Shown here piece after piece: positions 9,022 through 18,258 of a stretch of DNA of 64,000 bases; the stretch's first letter is position 1, and each line of letters starts with the position of its first letter. A program made the translations under genes and the position numbers. The notes under the pieces were generated by a model. That model saw nothing but the letters and a program-made list of their open reading frames with translations. It did no database searches and was not told where the DNA came from. The stretch comes from Chromatiaceae bacterium (GTDB taxonomy: Bacteria; Pseudomonadota; Gammaproteobacteria; Chromatiales; Chromatiaceae). Location of the stretch: the NCBI GenBank assembly GCA_024235215.1, contig JACKMU010000005.1, positions 310,001 through 374,000 on the forward strand. The letters run 5' to 3'.

Positions 9022-9387
9022 CTAGGCGTTGTTCTCCTCCGCCACTTGCTTGTGGATTTCAGCCATGTCCAGTTCACCCGCACGCTGCAGCAACTCACGG
9101 AAGCTCCCCTCCGGCAAGGCGCCTGGTTGACTGTAAATAATCACTTTCTCACGAAATATCATCAGGGTCGGAATGGATCTGATCTGGAAATGCTGGGCTA
9201 TTTCCCTCTCTTCCTCGGTATTGACTTTGGCAAAGACGATACTCGGATGATCCTCCGAAACCTTTTCGAAAGTCGGTGCGAAGGAGCGGCAAGGTCCGCA
9301 CCAGGGCGCCCAGAAGTCGATAATCACAAAATCGTTGTTCGTGACCGTACTCTGGAAACTCTCTTTATTCAGTTCAACTACAGCCAA
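9022..9387 (-). CDS. Thioredoxin family protein
   Basis: 121 residues with a thioredoxin fold. The active site WCGPC has Cys30 and Cys33, followed by the cis-Pro motif RSIPTL. It has no signal peptide, so it is a cytoplasmic disulfide reductase. It is slightly longer than E. coli TrxA (109) owing to a charged C-terminal tail ending HKQVAEENNA. It probably reduces protein disulfides using thioredoxin reductase; whether this is the main or an accessory thioredoxin cannot be told. Confidence 0.9.
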   Translation of the reverse strand: MAVVELNKESFQSTVTNNDFVIIDFWAPWCGPCRSFAPTFEKVSEDHPSIVFAKVNTEEEREIAQHFQIRSIPTLMIFREKVIIYSQPGALPEGSFRELLQRAGELDMAEIHKQVAEENNA

Positions 9388-9433
9388 CGGTGCTCTCCCA
9401 TCTTTTTGGTGGTATGTCTGATTAAACTATTGT

Positions 9434-9480
9434 GTAACCATTCAGCTGGCCCCGTTTTTCGGAGCCAGCTGAATGGTTAC
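9434..9480. repeat. 17-bp perfect inverted repeat
   Basis: GTAACCATTCAGCTGGC (9434-9450) pairs perfectly with GCCAGCTGAATGGTTAC (9464-9480) around a 13-base loop containing TTTTT. On the plus strand the stem is followed by TCCTTTCTTTTT, as in a Rho-independent terminator, although no plus-strand gene precedes it. It lies about 50 bases upstream of the thioredoxin start. Confidence 0.75.
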
Positions 9481-9499
9481 TCCTTTCTTTTTGGGGTTT

Positions 9500-9531
9500 C
9501 CAAAGGGGAGAAGTCTCACTCTCCCCTTTGG
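9500..9531. repeat. 11-bp perfect inverted repeat next to the first one
   Basis: CCAAAGGGGAG (9500-9510) pairs with CTCCCCTTTGG (9521-9531) around a 10-base loop. It lies 19 bases from the larger palindrome, in the adk-thioredoxin gap. Together they could form a tandem terminator or a structured RNA. Otherwise 9388-9723 (336 bases) contains no recognisable gene. Confidence 0.7.
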
Positions 9532-9723
9532 TCCTCCTGCAAAATCGCGCTTTTGATGGAGGATCTGAATAACTAAGCTACAGTATTAAAACCTCCGAAA
9601 CCCGTACATTCTGAACCAGTCCGGCGATCCGGCGGGAGCAAAGCCCCTGCAATCTGTTCCATGAGGCATGAGCCGCTGCCAACCTGGTATCCCACCGGTT
9701 GACAGCGACAGCCATTCAGCGAA

Positions 9724-10377
9724 TCAGCCAAGCGCGGCAAAAATCGCATCGCGGATATCTTCAACCCCACCGACACCCGGAACCTTGTGATACTTGGGTG
9801 CGGTTGCATCGCCTGAAGCAGCCCATTGCGAGTAGAAATTGACCAAAGGCTCTGTCTGGTCGTGATACACCTTCAGTCGTGATTTGACCGTCTCCTCTTT
9901 GTCGTCGTCACGCTGCACCAGCGGTTCACCGGTCACATCATCCTTACCTTCCACCTTGGGTGGATTGAAGATGACATGATAAGTGCGGCCCGAAGCCAGG
10001 TGCGCCCTGCGTCCAGCCATGCGGGTAATGATCTCTTCGTCCGGAACGTCGATCTCAACCACTGCATCGATCTTGACACCAGCCGCCGCCAGCGCTTCAG
10101 CCTGTGGAATGGTACGCGGAAAACCGTCGAACAGGAATCCGTTCTTGCAGTCATCCTCGGTAATACGCTCTTTGACCATGCCCATGATGATGTCATCAGA
10201 GACCAACCCGCCCTGATCCATGATCTTCTTCGCCGCAACACCGAGTTCACTGCCTGCTTTGACATGCGCACGCAGCATGTCTCCGGTGGAGATCTGCGGA
10301 ATCTTGTACTTCTCTTTGATGTGGTTGGCCTGAGTACCCTTACCGGCGCCCGGTCCACCCAACAGAATAACTCGCAT
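9724..10377 (-). CDS. adk: Adenylate kinase
   Basis: 217 residues from the ATG at 10377, which has AGGAG eight bases upstream; an in-frame GTG nine bases earlier lies too close to that site. It catalyses ATP + AMP = 2 ADP. The P-loop GGPGAGKGT is near the N-terminus, followed by the AMP-binding STGDMLRA and DGFPRT motifs, the LID segment GRTYHVIFNPP and the closing RDDD motif. The long LID without four cysteines marks the Gram-negative, non-zinc form. Length matches E. coli Adk (214). Confidence 0.96.
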   Translation of the reverse strand: MRVILLGGPGAGKGTQANHIKEKYKIPQISTGDMLRAHVKAGSELGVAAKKIMDQGGLVSDDIIMGMVKERITEDDCKNGFLFDGFPRTIPQAEALAAAGVKIDAVVEIDVPDEEIITRMAGRRAHLASGRTYHVIFNPPKVEGKDDVTGEPLVQRDDDKEETVKSRLKVYHDQTEPLVNFYSQWAASGDATAPKYHKVPGVGGVEDIRDAIFAALG

Positions 10378-10540
10378 CTTGATCACTCCTGAGTTCTTTT
10401 AGGAATTTGGGAGCACGAAGTCTGCCACAGCGGGCTTCAATCTACCACTCCACAGTACCAATAATGGAATTCAGAGGATTTATGGCTGAAAATTATCACC
10501 ACCCCATGCATGAACAAACCACTGCTTGCAGCTCGATTCG

Positions 10541-12460
10541 TCATCCCGCCGACAGACTCATGATCAGCTTGTTGAGCCGGTGAACGAATGCAGCAGGATC
10601 ATCCAACTGACCGCCCTCCGAGAGAGTCGCTTGATCGAACAGTATCTTCGCCAGTTCGACGAAGACATCCTCGTCCGACCCCTGGTCCATTTTCACTACC
10701 AGAGGATGGTCGGGGTTGACCTCCAGGATCGGCTTGGTCTCCGGTGTCGTCTGTCCCAGTTGCTTCAGCACCCGTTGCAGATTGGCACTCATATCGTAAT
10801 CTTCCACGACCAGACAGGCGGGTGATTCAGTCAGGCGCTTGCTGATACGTACCTCTTTGACCGCATCACCCAACGCACTTTTGATCCGCTCGACCAATCC
10901 CTTGTGCTCCTCCGCTGCCTTGTCCTGCTCCTCTTTGTTCTCCTTCTCCTCCAACTCGCCGAGGTCGAGTTCTCCCTTCGCGACCGATTGCAGCTGTTTG
11001 CCCTTGTACTCGAACAGGTGCGTCACCAGCCACTCGTCCACCCGGTCGGTCAGCAGCAGCACTTCGACATCCTTCTTCCGAAAAACCTCCAGATGAGGAC
11101 TGTGCAGCGCTGCCGCATAACTGTCAGCGGTGATGTAGTAGATCTTCTCCTGCTTCTCCTGCATCCTATCGATGTACTGATCCAGTGATACAAGATCCTC
11201 TTTGCGCTCCGCCTTGGTACTGTTGAAGCGAATCAGTTCGGCAATCTTCTCCTTGTTGGCATAGTCCTCAGCCGGACCCTCCTTCAACACATTACCGAAC
11301 TCTTTCCAGAATTTCTGATACTTCTCGGGTTCGTTGCTGGACATTTTTTTCAACAGCTCCAGTACCCGTTTCACGTTAGCGGAGCGGATGCTGTCAATCT
11401 TTTTGTTGTGCTGCAGCAGTTCGCGCGAAACGTTGAGCGGCAGATCGTCTGAATCGACCACGCCCTTCACGAATCGTAGATAGCGTGGCATCAGTTTGTC
11501 CGCCTCGTCCATGATGAAGACCCGACGAACATAGAGTTTTACCCCATGTTTCTGCTCCCGGTCCCATAGATCGAACGGCGCACGGCCAGGGATATAGAGC
11601 AGCGAACTGTATTCACTCTTACCCTCTACCCGGTTGTGCACATAGGCCAGCGGTTCCTCGAAGTCGTGTCCGATGTGCTTATAGAATTCGTTGTACTCTT
11701 CGTCGCTGATGTCGGACTTGTTGCGCATCCACAGTGCGGTCCCTTTGTTCACCTGCTCCCATTGCGGTTCCTTCTTCTCCTTCTCCTTCTCCTCATCATC
11801 CCGGCCGAAATCCTCTTCCAGCATCTCCACCGGTATCGCCACATGGTCAGAGAACTTGCTGATAATGCCGCGCAGACGGTAACCCTTGGTGAACTCCGAC
11901 TCTTCCTCACGCAGATGCAGCGTGACATCGGTCCCGCGTCCGGCTTTTTCCACTGTTTCGATCGTGTAGGACCCCTCCCCACTCGATTCCCAACGTACAC
12001 CGTGCTCACTGCCTGCGCCTGCGCGGCGGGTTACCAGAGTCACCTTATCGGCAACGATGAAAGCTGAGTAGAAACCAACACCAAACTGGCCGATCAGTTG
12101 GCTGTCCTGCGCTTTGTCGCCACTCATCGCCTCGATGAATTTACGTGTACCCGAGTTAGCGATGGTGCCGATCGTCTCGCTGACCTCCTGCCGGCTCATG
12201 CCGATACCATTGTCCGAGATGGTGAGGGTGCGCCGCTCCTCGTCGACAGAGACTCTGATCCGCAGATTGGGATCCTCCTCATAGAGCGCATCGTCGGTGA
12301 GCGCCTCGAAGCGGAGTTTTTCTGCGGCATCTGAAGCATTGGAGATCAATTCGCGCAGAAAAATCTCTTTGTTACTATAGAGAGAGCGTATCACCAGGTT
12401 CAGCACCTGACTCACCTCCGCCTGAAAATCCATCGTCTCTTTATGCGCTTCAACTGTCAT
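10541..12460 (-). CDS. htpG: Molecular chaperone HtpG (Hsp90)
   Basis: 639 residues, against 624 in E. coli. The GHKL ATPase domain begins with FQAEVSQVLNLVIRSLYSNKEIFLRELISNASDA and contains the DNGIGM and GQFGVGFYSAF nucleotide-binding motifs. The middle domain follows (GVKLYVRRVFI), then the C-terminal dimerisation domain. An acidic KEKEKKE linker sits between the N and middle domains. It is a cytosolic ATP-dependent folding chaperone. It is oriented as adk, 160 bases upstream of it, so co-transcription is possible. I could not find a convincing sigma32 promoter. Confidence 0.96.
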   Translation of the reverse strand: MTVEAHKETMDFQAEVSQVLNLVIRSLYSNKEIFLRELISNASDAAEKLRFEALTDDALYEEDPNLRIRVSVDEERRTLTISDNGIGMSRQEVSETIGTIANSGTRKFIEAMSGDKAQDSQLIGQFGVGFYSAFIVADKVTLVTRRAGAGSEHGVRWESSGEGSYTIETVEKAGRGTDVTLHLREEESEFTKGYRLRGIISKFSDHVAIPVEMLEEDFGRDDEEKEKEKKEPQWEQVNKGTALWMRNKSDISDEEYNEFYKHIGHDFEEPLAYVHNRVEGKSEYSSLLYIPGRAPFDLWDREQKHGVKLYVRRVFIMDEADKLMPRYLRFVKGVVDSDDLPLNVSRELLQHNKKIDSIRSANVKRVLELLKKMSSNEPEKYQKFWKEFGNVLKEGPAEDYANKEKIAELIRFNSTKAERKEDLVSLDQYIDRMQEKQEKIYYITADSYAAALHSPHLEVFRKKDVEVLLLTDRVDEWLVTHLFEYKGKQLQSVAKGELDLGELEEKENKEEQDKAAEEHKGLVERIKSALGDAVKEVRISKRLTESPACLVVEDYDMSANLQRVLKQLGQTTPETKPILEVNPDHPLVVKMDQGSDEDVFVELAKILFDQATLSEGGQLDDPAAFVHRLNKLIMSLSAG

Positions 12461-12830
12461 GGCCGATATTGACTCCCATCAGATTAGCTAAGAAAACACC
12501 GAACAATGCCTTCCCGGCATGTTCAGCGGACAAAAATCGGAAAGTGCGACTCTCGATGCGCTTTGTTCTCAACCGCATTTCGCGCCTCACCCATGGCAGT
12601 ACATCCAAGTACTGCCGGAGGCACCGGTCAAATCGACACTTCCATCCACACTATCGATCTCCTGTTCCCCGGGATGGCACGGAGATAAAGATCGGCAACG
12701 ACACAGAATGGGGCCGGGATCGCCTATTTCAAGCCCGGCATCAACAGCTGGCGGGTGCTGTGCTCGATTTAACCTTTCGCGTGTGATTGAATAGCCGCCT
12801 GGTTATAGGCTGCAACGGAAAGAGTCAATT
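12461..12830. other. Divergent intergenic region between htpG and pgm
   Basis: 370 bases separate the divergently transcribed htpG and phosphoglucomutase genes, so they must hold both promoters. Several short overlapping plus-strand frames lack ribosome binding sites and recognisable content. No clear heat-shock promoter or hairpin was identified by eye. Confidence 0.4.
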
Positions 12831-14465
12831 ATGGAGATAGAACTAATTCAATCCCACCCCTTCACGGACCAACGCCCCGGCACTTCCGGATTGCGGAAAA
12901 AGGTCAAGGTATTTCAGCAGGCGGGATACCTGGAAAACTTCGTTCAGTCGATATTCGACACTCAGCCCGAGCTGATCGGGGGAGTCCTGGCACTCGGTGG
13001 TGACGGCCGCTACTACAATCGTCAGGCTATTCAGATCATCTTGCGCATGGCCGCCGCCAATGGCGTGGCGAAAGTCCTGGTCGGACAAGGAGGAATTCTC
13101 TCCACCCCTGCCGCCTCCCAAGTGATCCGCCGTTATCAGACGCAGGGGGGAATCATACTCTCCGCCAGCCACAATCCAGGTGGACCGGATGAAGATTTTG
13201 GCATCAAGTTCAACACCGCCAATGGGGGTCCGGCAGCGGAGAAAGTGACCGAGGCCATCTTCAACCGGACACGGGAGATCTCCAGCTATAAAACGGTACA
13301 GGCGGACGATGTCGACATCGATCAACTGGGCAGCTACCCGCTCGGCAACATGACCGTCGAGGTGATCGATTCGATCAGTTTGTATGTCGAGCTGATGCGC
13401 GAACTGTTCAATTTTGAAGCGATTCACCAACTGTTCAACTCCGGGCTGTTTCGTCTGCGCTTCGACGCGATGCACGCAGTGACCGGACCCTATGCTACCG
13501 AGATTCTGGAGACGATTCTCGGTGCCGCGCCTGGCACCGTGATCAACGGCAAGCCGCTGGAGGATTTCGGCGGGGGACATCCCGATCCCAATCTCAGCCA
13601 CGCACACGAACTGCTGGAACTGACGCAGGGATTTGATCCGGTCGATTTTGGTGCCGCATCCGACGGTGATGGCGACCGCAACATGATCCTGGGCAGGAAC
13701 TTTTTCGTCACACCGAGCGACAGTCTGGCGGTACTGGCCGCCAATGCCCATCTGATCCCCGGCTACCGCAACGGCATCACCGGTATCGCCCGCTCCATGC
13801 CCACCAGTCAGGCCGCCGACAAGGTCGCAGAGGAACTGGGTATCGAATGCTACGAAACCCCCACCGGGTGGAAATTTTTCGGCAATCTGCTGGATGCGGG
13901 GAAGATCTCGATCTGCGGAGAGGAGAGTTTTGGTACCGGCTCCGACCACGTCAGAGAGAAAGATGGACTCTGGGCAGTGCTCTTCTGGCTCAACCTGCTG
14001 GCAGTCAGACAGCAACCGGTGGCACGTATCGTCCATGACCATTGGCGTCGTTTTGGACGCAACTACTACACCCGGCACGACTATGAGGGGATCGATGCAG
14101 CGATAGCGATGGAACTGATGAACGATCTCCGCTACCGGCTGGCGGATCTGCCTGGAGTGGAGATGGCCGGCCGCACCGTAGACTACGCCGACGACTTCGC
14201 CTATACCGATCCGGTGGACGGCAGTGTCTCCGAGAATCAAGGCATACGCATCGGCTTCACCGACGGCTCACGCATCGTCTATCGGCTCTCCGGCACCGGT
14301 ACCGTGGGAGCCACACTGCGGGTCTATCTCGAAGCATTCGAACCCGATCCGGACAAACAGGATCGAAACACCGCCGAGGTGATGGCGCCATTGGTACAGC
14401 TGGCCGGCGATCTGGCCCAGATCGAGCAGCGGACCGGACGTAGCGAAGCGGATGTCGTGACCTGA
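12831..14465 (+). CDS. pgm: Phosphoglucomutase (alpha-D-glucose phosphate specific)
   Basis: 544 residues, the length of E. coli Pgm (546). The phosphoserine loop SASHNPGG has its Ser at 113, and the Mg-binding DGDGD is at 278-282. The early TSGLRKKV phosphate/substrate motif and a C-terminal phosphate-binding RLSGTGT are also present. It interconverts glucose 1-phosphate and glucose 6-phosphate, linking glycolysis with glycogen and cell-envelope sugars. It precedes ppsA with a hairpin between them, so the two are probably separate units in a carbon-metabolism neighbourhood. Confidence 0.95.
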   Translation: MEIELIQSHPFTDQRPGTSGLRKKVKVFQQAGYLENFVQSIFDTQPELIGGVLALGGDGRYYNRQAIQIILRMAAANGVAKVLVGQGGILSTPAASQVIRRYQTQGGIILSASHNPGGPDEDFGIKFNTANGGPAAEKVTEAIFNRTREISSYKTVQADDVDIDQLGSYPLGNMTVEVIDSISLYVELMRELFNFEAIHQLFNSGLFRLRFDAMHAVTGPYATEILETILGAAPGTVINGKPLEDFGGGHPDPNLSHAHELLELTQGFDPVDFGAASDGDGDRNMILGRNFFVTPSDSLAVLAANAHLIPGYRNGITGIARSMPTSQAADKVAEELGIECYETPTGWKFFGNLLDAGKISICGEESFGTGSDHVREKDGLWAVLFWLNLLAVRQQPVARIVHDHWRRFGRNYYTRHDYEGIDAAIAMELMNDLRYRLADLPGVEMAGRTVDYADDFAYTDPVDGSVSENQGIRIGFTDGSRIVYRLSGTGTVGATLRVYLEAFEPDPDKQDRNTAEVMAPLVQLAGDLAQIEQRTGRSEADVVT

Positions 14466-14479
14466 GACCCGCTCATTTA

Positions 14480-14510
14480 CCAGCACGCCAGGGCCACAGC
14501 GGCGTGCTGG
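14480..14510 (+). terminator. Hairpin after pgm
   Basis: CCAGCACGCC (14480-14489) pairs perfectly with GGCGTGCTGG (14501-14510) just 15 bases after the pgm stop. The following ATATCCTTTC is only partly T-rich, so it may be a weak intrinsic terminator. Confidence 0.6.
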
Positions 14511-14674
14511 ATATCCTTTCAGGCAATTCTACGGCTACGACGGCATCACGAACCGTTGCAATATTCCGGAGCGCAAGCTCCTGTAGATCGTCCAGCGCGT
14601 TGGCTGCACATCAAGGATCACCGGCAGTGGCCGATTGAGTAGAATCAGCGCAGTAGATTCGGAGAAGAATAAAG

Positions 14675-17041
14675 ATGGGCAAATACATTCTGTGGTTGCA
14701 TGAAATGGGGATGGACGATGTCGACAAGGTCGGCGGTAAAAACGCATCCCTGGGTGAGATGATCCGCAACCTGGGCAGTCTCGGTGTCCAGGTTCCCGGT
14801 GGCTTCGCCACCACCGCAGAGGCGTACCGGGAGTTTCTCTCCGCGGACGGACTGGACGATCGTATACATCAAGCCCTTGCCAGATTGGATGTCGATGATG
14901 TCGGGGCACTTGCCGAGACGGGTGGACAGATACGCCGCTGGATCATGGAAACACCCTTTCCGGCAGCCCTGGATCAGGCAATAAGCGAAGCTTACCTGAC
15001 CCTGGAGCAGCAATATGGCGGCAACGTCAGCTGGGCGGTGCGATCTTCAGCCACCGCGGAAGATCTGCCAGACGCATCCTTCGCCGGCCAGCAGGAGACC
15101 TTCCTCAACGTCGCCGGTTTGGAAAACGTCAGACGTGCCATTCACGAAGTCTTCTCCTCACTGTTCAACGACCGCGCCATTGCCTATCGTGTACACCAGG
15201 GTTTCAAACACGAGCAGGTCGCGCTGTCAGCGGGGATTCAGAAGATGATCCGCTCCGACATCGGCGCCTCCGGGGTCATGTTCACCCTGGATACCGAGTC
15301 TGGTTTCCGCGATGTGGTCTTTATCACCGCCAGCTATGGTTTGGGGGAGATGGTGGTGCAAGGGGCGGTCAACCCGGACGAATTCTATGTACACAAGCCG
15401 ACGCTGGCAGCCGGCCGGCCGGCGATCGTCAGGCGCAACCTGGGCGGCAAGGCGATCAAGATGGTTTACGATTCGACCGGACCGAACCCGGTCAAGACCA
15501 TCGGGGTGGATGACGCGGAGCGGATCCTCTACTCCATCACCGATGCTGAAGTCGAAGAGCTGGCGCGCCAGGCGCTGACCATCGAGAAACATTACCAACG
15601 ACCCATGGACATCGAGTGGGCACGCGATGGGATGGATGGCCGGCTCTATATCGTACAGGCACGCCCGGAGACGGTGCAGAGTCGTAGCGGCCGGGTGATC
15701 GAGCGTTATGAGCTGAAGGCAAAAGGAGAGGTGTTGACCGAAGGGCGGTCGATCGGCTCGCGCATCGGCGCCGGCACCGCCAAGGTGATCATGAGCCTGG
15801 AGGACATGGACAAGGTCCAGCCCGGTGACGTGCTGGTCACCGACATGACCGATCCGGACTGGGAACCGATCATGAAGCGCGCCGCTGCCATCGTCACCAA
15901 CCGTGGCGGACGTACCTGCCACGCCGCGATCATTGCGCGTGAGCTGGGCGTTCCGGCGGTGGTCGGGTGCAACGACGCCACGCAAAAAATTGCCGACGGC
16001 GTCGAAGTGACCGTCTCCTGTGCTCAGGGTGATACCGGTTTCATCTATGCCGGCAGGCTGGCATTCGAGCACCGCTTGATCGAACTGGAACGTATGCCTG
16101 CCATCCGCACCAAGATCATGATGAACGTCGGCAATCCGGACCGTGCATTCGACTTTACCAGCACACCCAATGCAGGTATCGGGCTGGCGCGACTGGAATT
16201 CGTCATCAACAACATGATCGGCATACACCCGAAGGCGCTGTTGGAGTACGAGCAGCTGCCGGAGGATCTGCAGCAGGAGATTGCACCGCTGATCGCAGCC
16301 TATCCGGGCCCGGTGGAGTTTTACGTCGCCAAGATCGCCGAGGGTGTCTCCACACTCGCCGCTGCCTTCGCCCCCAACCCGGTCATCGTGCGTATGTCCG
16401 ATTTCAAATCCAACGAATACGCCAACCTGATTGGCGGTGACCGCTATGAGCCGGAAGAGGAGAATCCGATGATCGGCTTCCGCGGGGCGGCACGTTATAT
16501 CTCGGAAGATTTCCGTGCCTGCTGGGAGCTGGAGTGCCGCGCGCTGAAATATGTACGCGAGGAGATGGGACTGAATAACGTGGAGATCATGATCCCGTTC
16601 GTACGCACCCTGGATGAAGCCAGAGAGGTGGTGCAAGCGCTGGCGGAGAATGGTCTGCGACGGGGAGAGCAGGGGCTGCGCCTGATCATGATGTGCGAAC
16701 TGCCGTCAAACGCAGTGCTGGCAGCGGAGTTTCTGGAGTACTTCGACGGTTTCTCCATCGGCTCCAATGACATGACGCAGCTGACCCTGGGGCTGGACCG
16801 GGACTCCAGCCTGGTGGCGCACCGCTTCGACGAACGTGACCCGGCGGTGAAAAAGATGCTGAGCATGGCCATCAGCGCCTGCAACGCGCAACAGAAGTAC
16901 ATCGGCATCTGTGGCCAGGGCCCATCGGACCATCCCGATCTGGCCAAGTGGTTGCTGGATCAGGGAATCACCAGTATCTCGCTCAATCCGGACAGCGTCA
17001 TCGACACCTGGCTGTTCATGGCCGGAGAGGGGACTCGCTGA
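14675..17041 (+). CDS. ppsA: Phosphoenolpyruvate synthase
   Basis: 788 residues, against 792 in E. coli PpsA. It converts pyruvate + ATP to PEP + AMP + Pi for gluconeogenesis. The N-terminal ATP-grasp part begins with WLHEMGMDDVDKVGGKNASLGEM. The central swivelling domain has the phosphohistidine motif GGRTCHAAIIAREL with His416, and the C-terminal PEP/pyruvate barrel has GSNDMTQL and the catalytic-cysteine motif ICGQGPSDHPD. All three are intact. Start chosen at the ATG with GGAGAAG upstream. It is followed within five bases by a PqqD-like gene, so the HPr-rel-A cluster is likely its downstream operon partner. Confidence 0.96.
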   Translation: MGKYILWLHEMGMDDVDKVGGKNASLGEMIRNLGSLGVQVPGGFATTAEAYREFLSADGLDDRIHQALARLDVDDVGALAETGGQIRRWIMETPFPAALDQAISEAYLTLEQQYGGNVSWAVRSSATAEDLPDASFAGQQETFLNVAGLENVRRAIHEVFSSLFNDRAIAYRVHQGFKHEQVALSAGIQKMIRSDIGASGVMFTLDTESGFRDVVFITASYGLGEMVVQGAVNPDEFYVHKPTLAAGRPAIVRRNLGGKAIKMVYDSTGPNPVKTIGVDDAERILYSITDAEVEELARQALTIEKHYQRPMDIEWARDGMDGRLYIVQARPETVQSRSGRVIERYELKAKGEVLTEGRSIGSRIGAGTAKVIMSLEDMDKVQPGDVLVTDMTDPDWEPIMKRAAAIVTNRGGRTCHAAIIARELGVPAVVGCNDATQKIADGVEVTVSCAQGDTGFIYAGRLAFEHRLIELERMPAIRTKIMMNVGNPDRAFDFTSTPNAGIGLARLEFVINNMIGIHPKALLEYEQLPEDLQQEIAPLIAAYPGPVEFYVAKIAEGVSTLAAAFAPNPVIVRMSDFKSNEYANLIGGDRYEPEEENPMIGFRGAARYISEDFRACWELECRALKYVREEMGLNNVEIMIPFVRTLDEAREVVQALAENGLRRGEQGLRLIMMCELPSNAVLAAEFLEYFDGFSIGSNDMTQLTLGLDRDSSLVAHRFDERDPAVKKMLSMAISACNAQQKYIGICGQGPSDHPDLAKWLLDQGITSISLNPDSVIDTWLFMAGEGTR

Positions 17042-17045
17042 TACA

Positions 17046-17366
17046 GTGGCTGGCACGGATCTTTGGAGAGCCAATCTTCCCGGCTTTTTTCACTGGGCAG
17101 TGTGGGATGATGAAGAGGAGGAGGTGTTCTATCATCAAGGTTCGGGAGAGACACTGCTGCTCAACCCGCTGGGTGCATTTATCCTGAAAATCATTGGCAG
17201 CGCGGAGATATCGACCGATAAACTGGTCCAACTGGCAGCCAACCACTTCAAGCTGCCGATAGACCAGGCACTGATCGACTGCATCGAGATGAGCCTGCGC
17301 ACCTTCGCACAGAAGGGTCTGATCCAAACCCATGCCCGCGATTATCCCGAATTCCAGGCAGGATGA
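17046..17366 (+). CDS. PqqD-like protein of the HPr-rel-A system
   Basis: About 107 residues from a GTG at 17046, just after the ppsA stop (GAGAGGGGA lies upstream). The frame is open further into ppsA, but that part is antisensical. The sequence FYHQGSGETLLLNPLGAFILKII is typical of the PqqD-like proteins paired with HprK-related kinase A. True PqqD binds a precursor peptide and delivers it to a radical SAM enzyme; no radical SAM gene is present here, so in this setting the partner is unknown. The 3' end overlaps the kinase gene by 35 bases, indicating translational coupling. Confidence 0.75.
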   Translation: MAGTDLWRANLPGFFHWAVWDDEEEEVFYHQGSGETLLLNPLGAFILKIIGSAEISTDKLVQLAANHFKLPIDQALIDCIEMSLRTFAQKGLIQTHARDYPEFQAG

Positions 17367-18243
17367 GATCCGCCGTGCGCTGCGCGGCGACGGTTACCGG
17401 ATAAAGATCGGCCCCTTCAACGTCAGCCTGCGCTCACGCCTGAACAAGGTCGCCGAATCGATGTCCCTGTTTTACGGCGACTACCCGCAGCTTCCGGCCG
17501 ATGCGTTTGTCGACTACCACGTACGGGTGGACAATCCACTGGGTCTGCGCAGGTGGCTCCATCCCCAGGCCATCTTCTCGTTCGACGGATTCACCCCATT
17601 CAAGCCGCTACCGGAAGCACAGGCATTCGCCATGTTCGAATGGGGCCTGAACTGGTGTATCGCCACGACCGCGCACCAGTTTCTCGTGGTTCACTCGGCG
17701 GTCGTGGCGAAAGACGATCGTGCGATCATACTCCCAGGCGATCCGGGATCCGGTAAGAGCACCCTGTGCGCCGCAATGGTCAGCCAGGGATGGCGGTTGC
17801 TGTCGGACGAAATGGCGCTGATCGATCCGGAAGCGGAGCACATCACCCCTCTCCCCCGCCCCATCGGTTTGAAGAACGAGTCGATAGAGATCATTCGAAC
17901 CTATGGCAACAATGTGACATTGGGCCCCAGTATCAACGATACCGCCAAAGGGACGGTGGCGCACATGCGCCCTCCCCCCGACACGCTGCAGCACGCCACC
18001 CGTGCGGCGCAACCTGATCATATCGTCTTTCCGCGTTACACTACCGGCGCAGCTACTGAACTGCGGCCGCTGAACAAGCCCCGGACACTGACCCGGGTCG
18101 CGGAACAGAGTTTCAACTACCACATTCTGGGAGAGGATGGCTTCACCACCCTGACCAGGCTGGTCAGCAACTGTCCGGCGGTCGAGTTGAGCTATTCACA
18201 CCTCGATTCCGCCATTGCCCAAATTGACGCCCTGGTCTCCTGA
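17332..18243 (+). CDS. HprK-related kinase A
   Basis: 303 residues. It resembles the C-terminal half of HPr kinase/phosphorylase: a conserved HSAVVA, then the P-loop GDPGSGKST at 136-144, and the acidic pair LLSDE at about 157-160 in the position of the HprK Walker B region. Real HprK phosphorylates Ser46 of HPr; here no HPr gene is adjacent, and the family is defined by its constant company of a PqqD-like protein and a nucleotidyltransferase. The true substrate is not established. Gene order and overlap with the PqqD-like gene support one complex or pathway. Confidence 0.82.
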   Translation: MPAIIPNSRQDEIRRALRGDGYRIKIGPFNVSLRSRLNKVAESMSLFYGDYPQLPADAFVDYHVRVDNPLGLRRWLHPQAIFSFDGFTPFKPLPEAQAFAMFEWGLNWCIATTAHQFLVVHSAVVAKDDRAIILPGDPGSGKSTLCAAMVSQGWRLLSDEMALIDPEAEHITPLPRPIGLKNESIEIIRTYGNNVTLGPSINDTAKGTVAHMRPPPDTLQHATRAAQPDHIVFPRYTTGAATELRPLNKPRTLTRVAEQSFNYHILGEDGFTTLTRLVSNCPAVELSYSHLDSAIAQIDALVS

Positions 18244-18258
18244 CCCGACAGTTCCCTG

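Noticed and set aside
12843..14240. Long minus-strand open frame (465 codons) opposite pgm
   Set aside because: It mirrors the pgm reading frame, has no ribosome site or recognisable domain, and its composition is that of an antisense shadow.
15227..16636. Minus-strand frame of 469 codons opposite ppsA
   Set aside because: Shadow of the strongly biased ppsA codons; His- and Asp-rich product with no domain.
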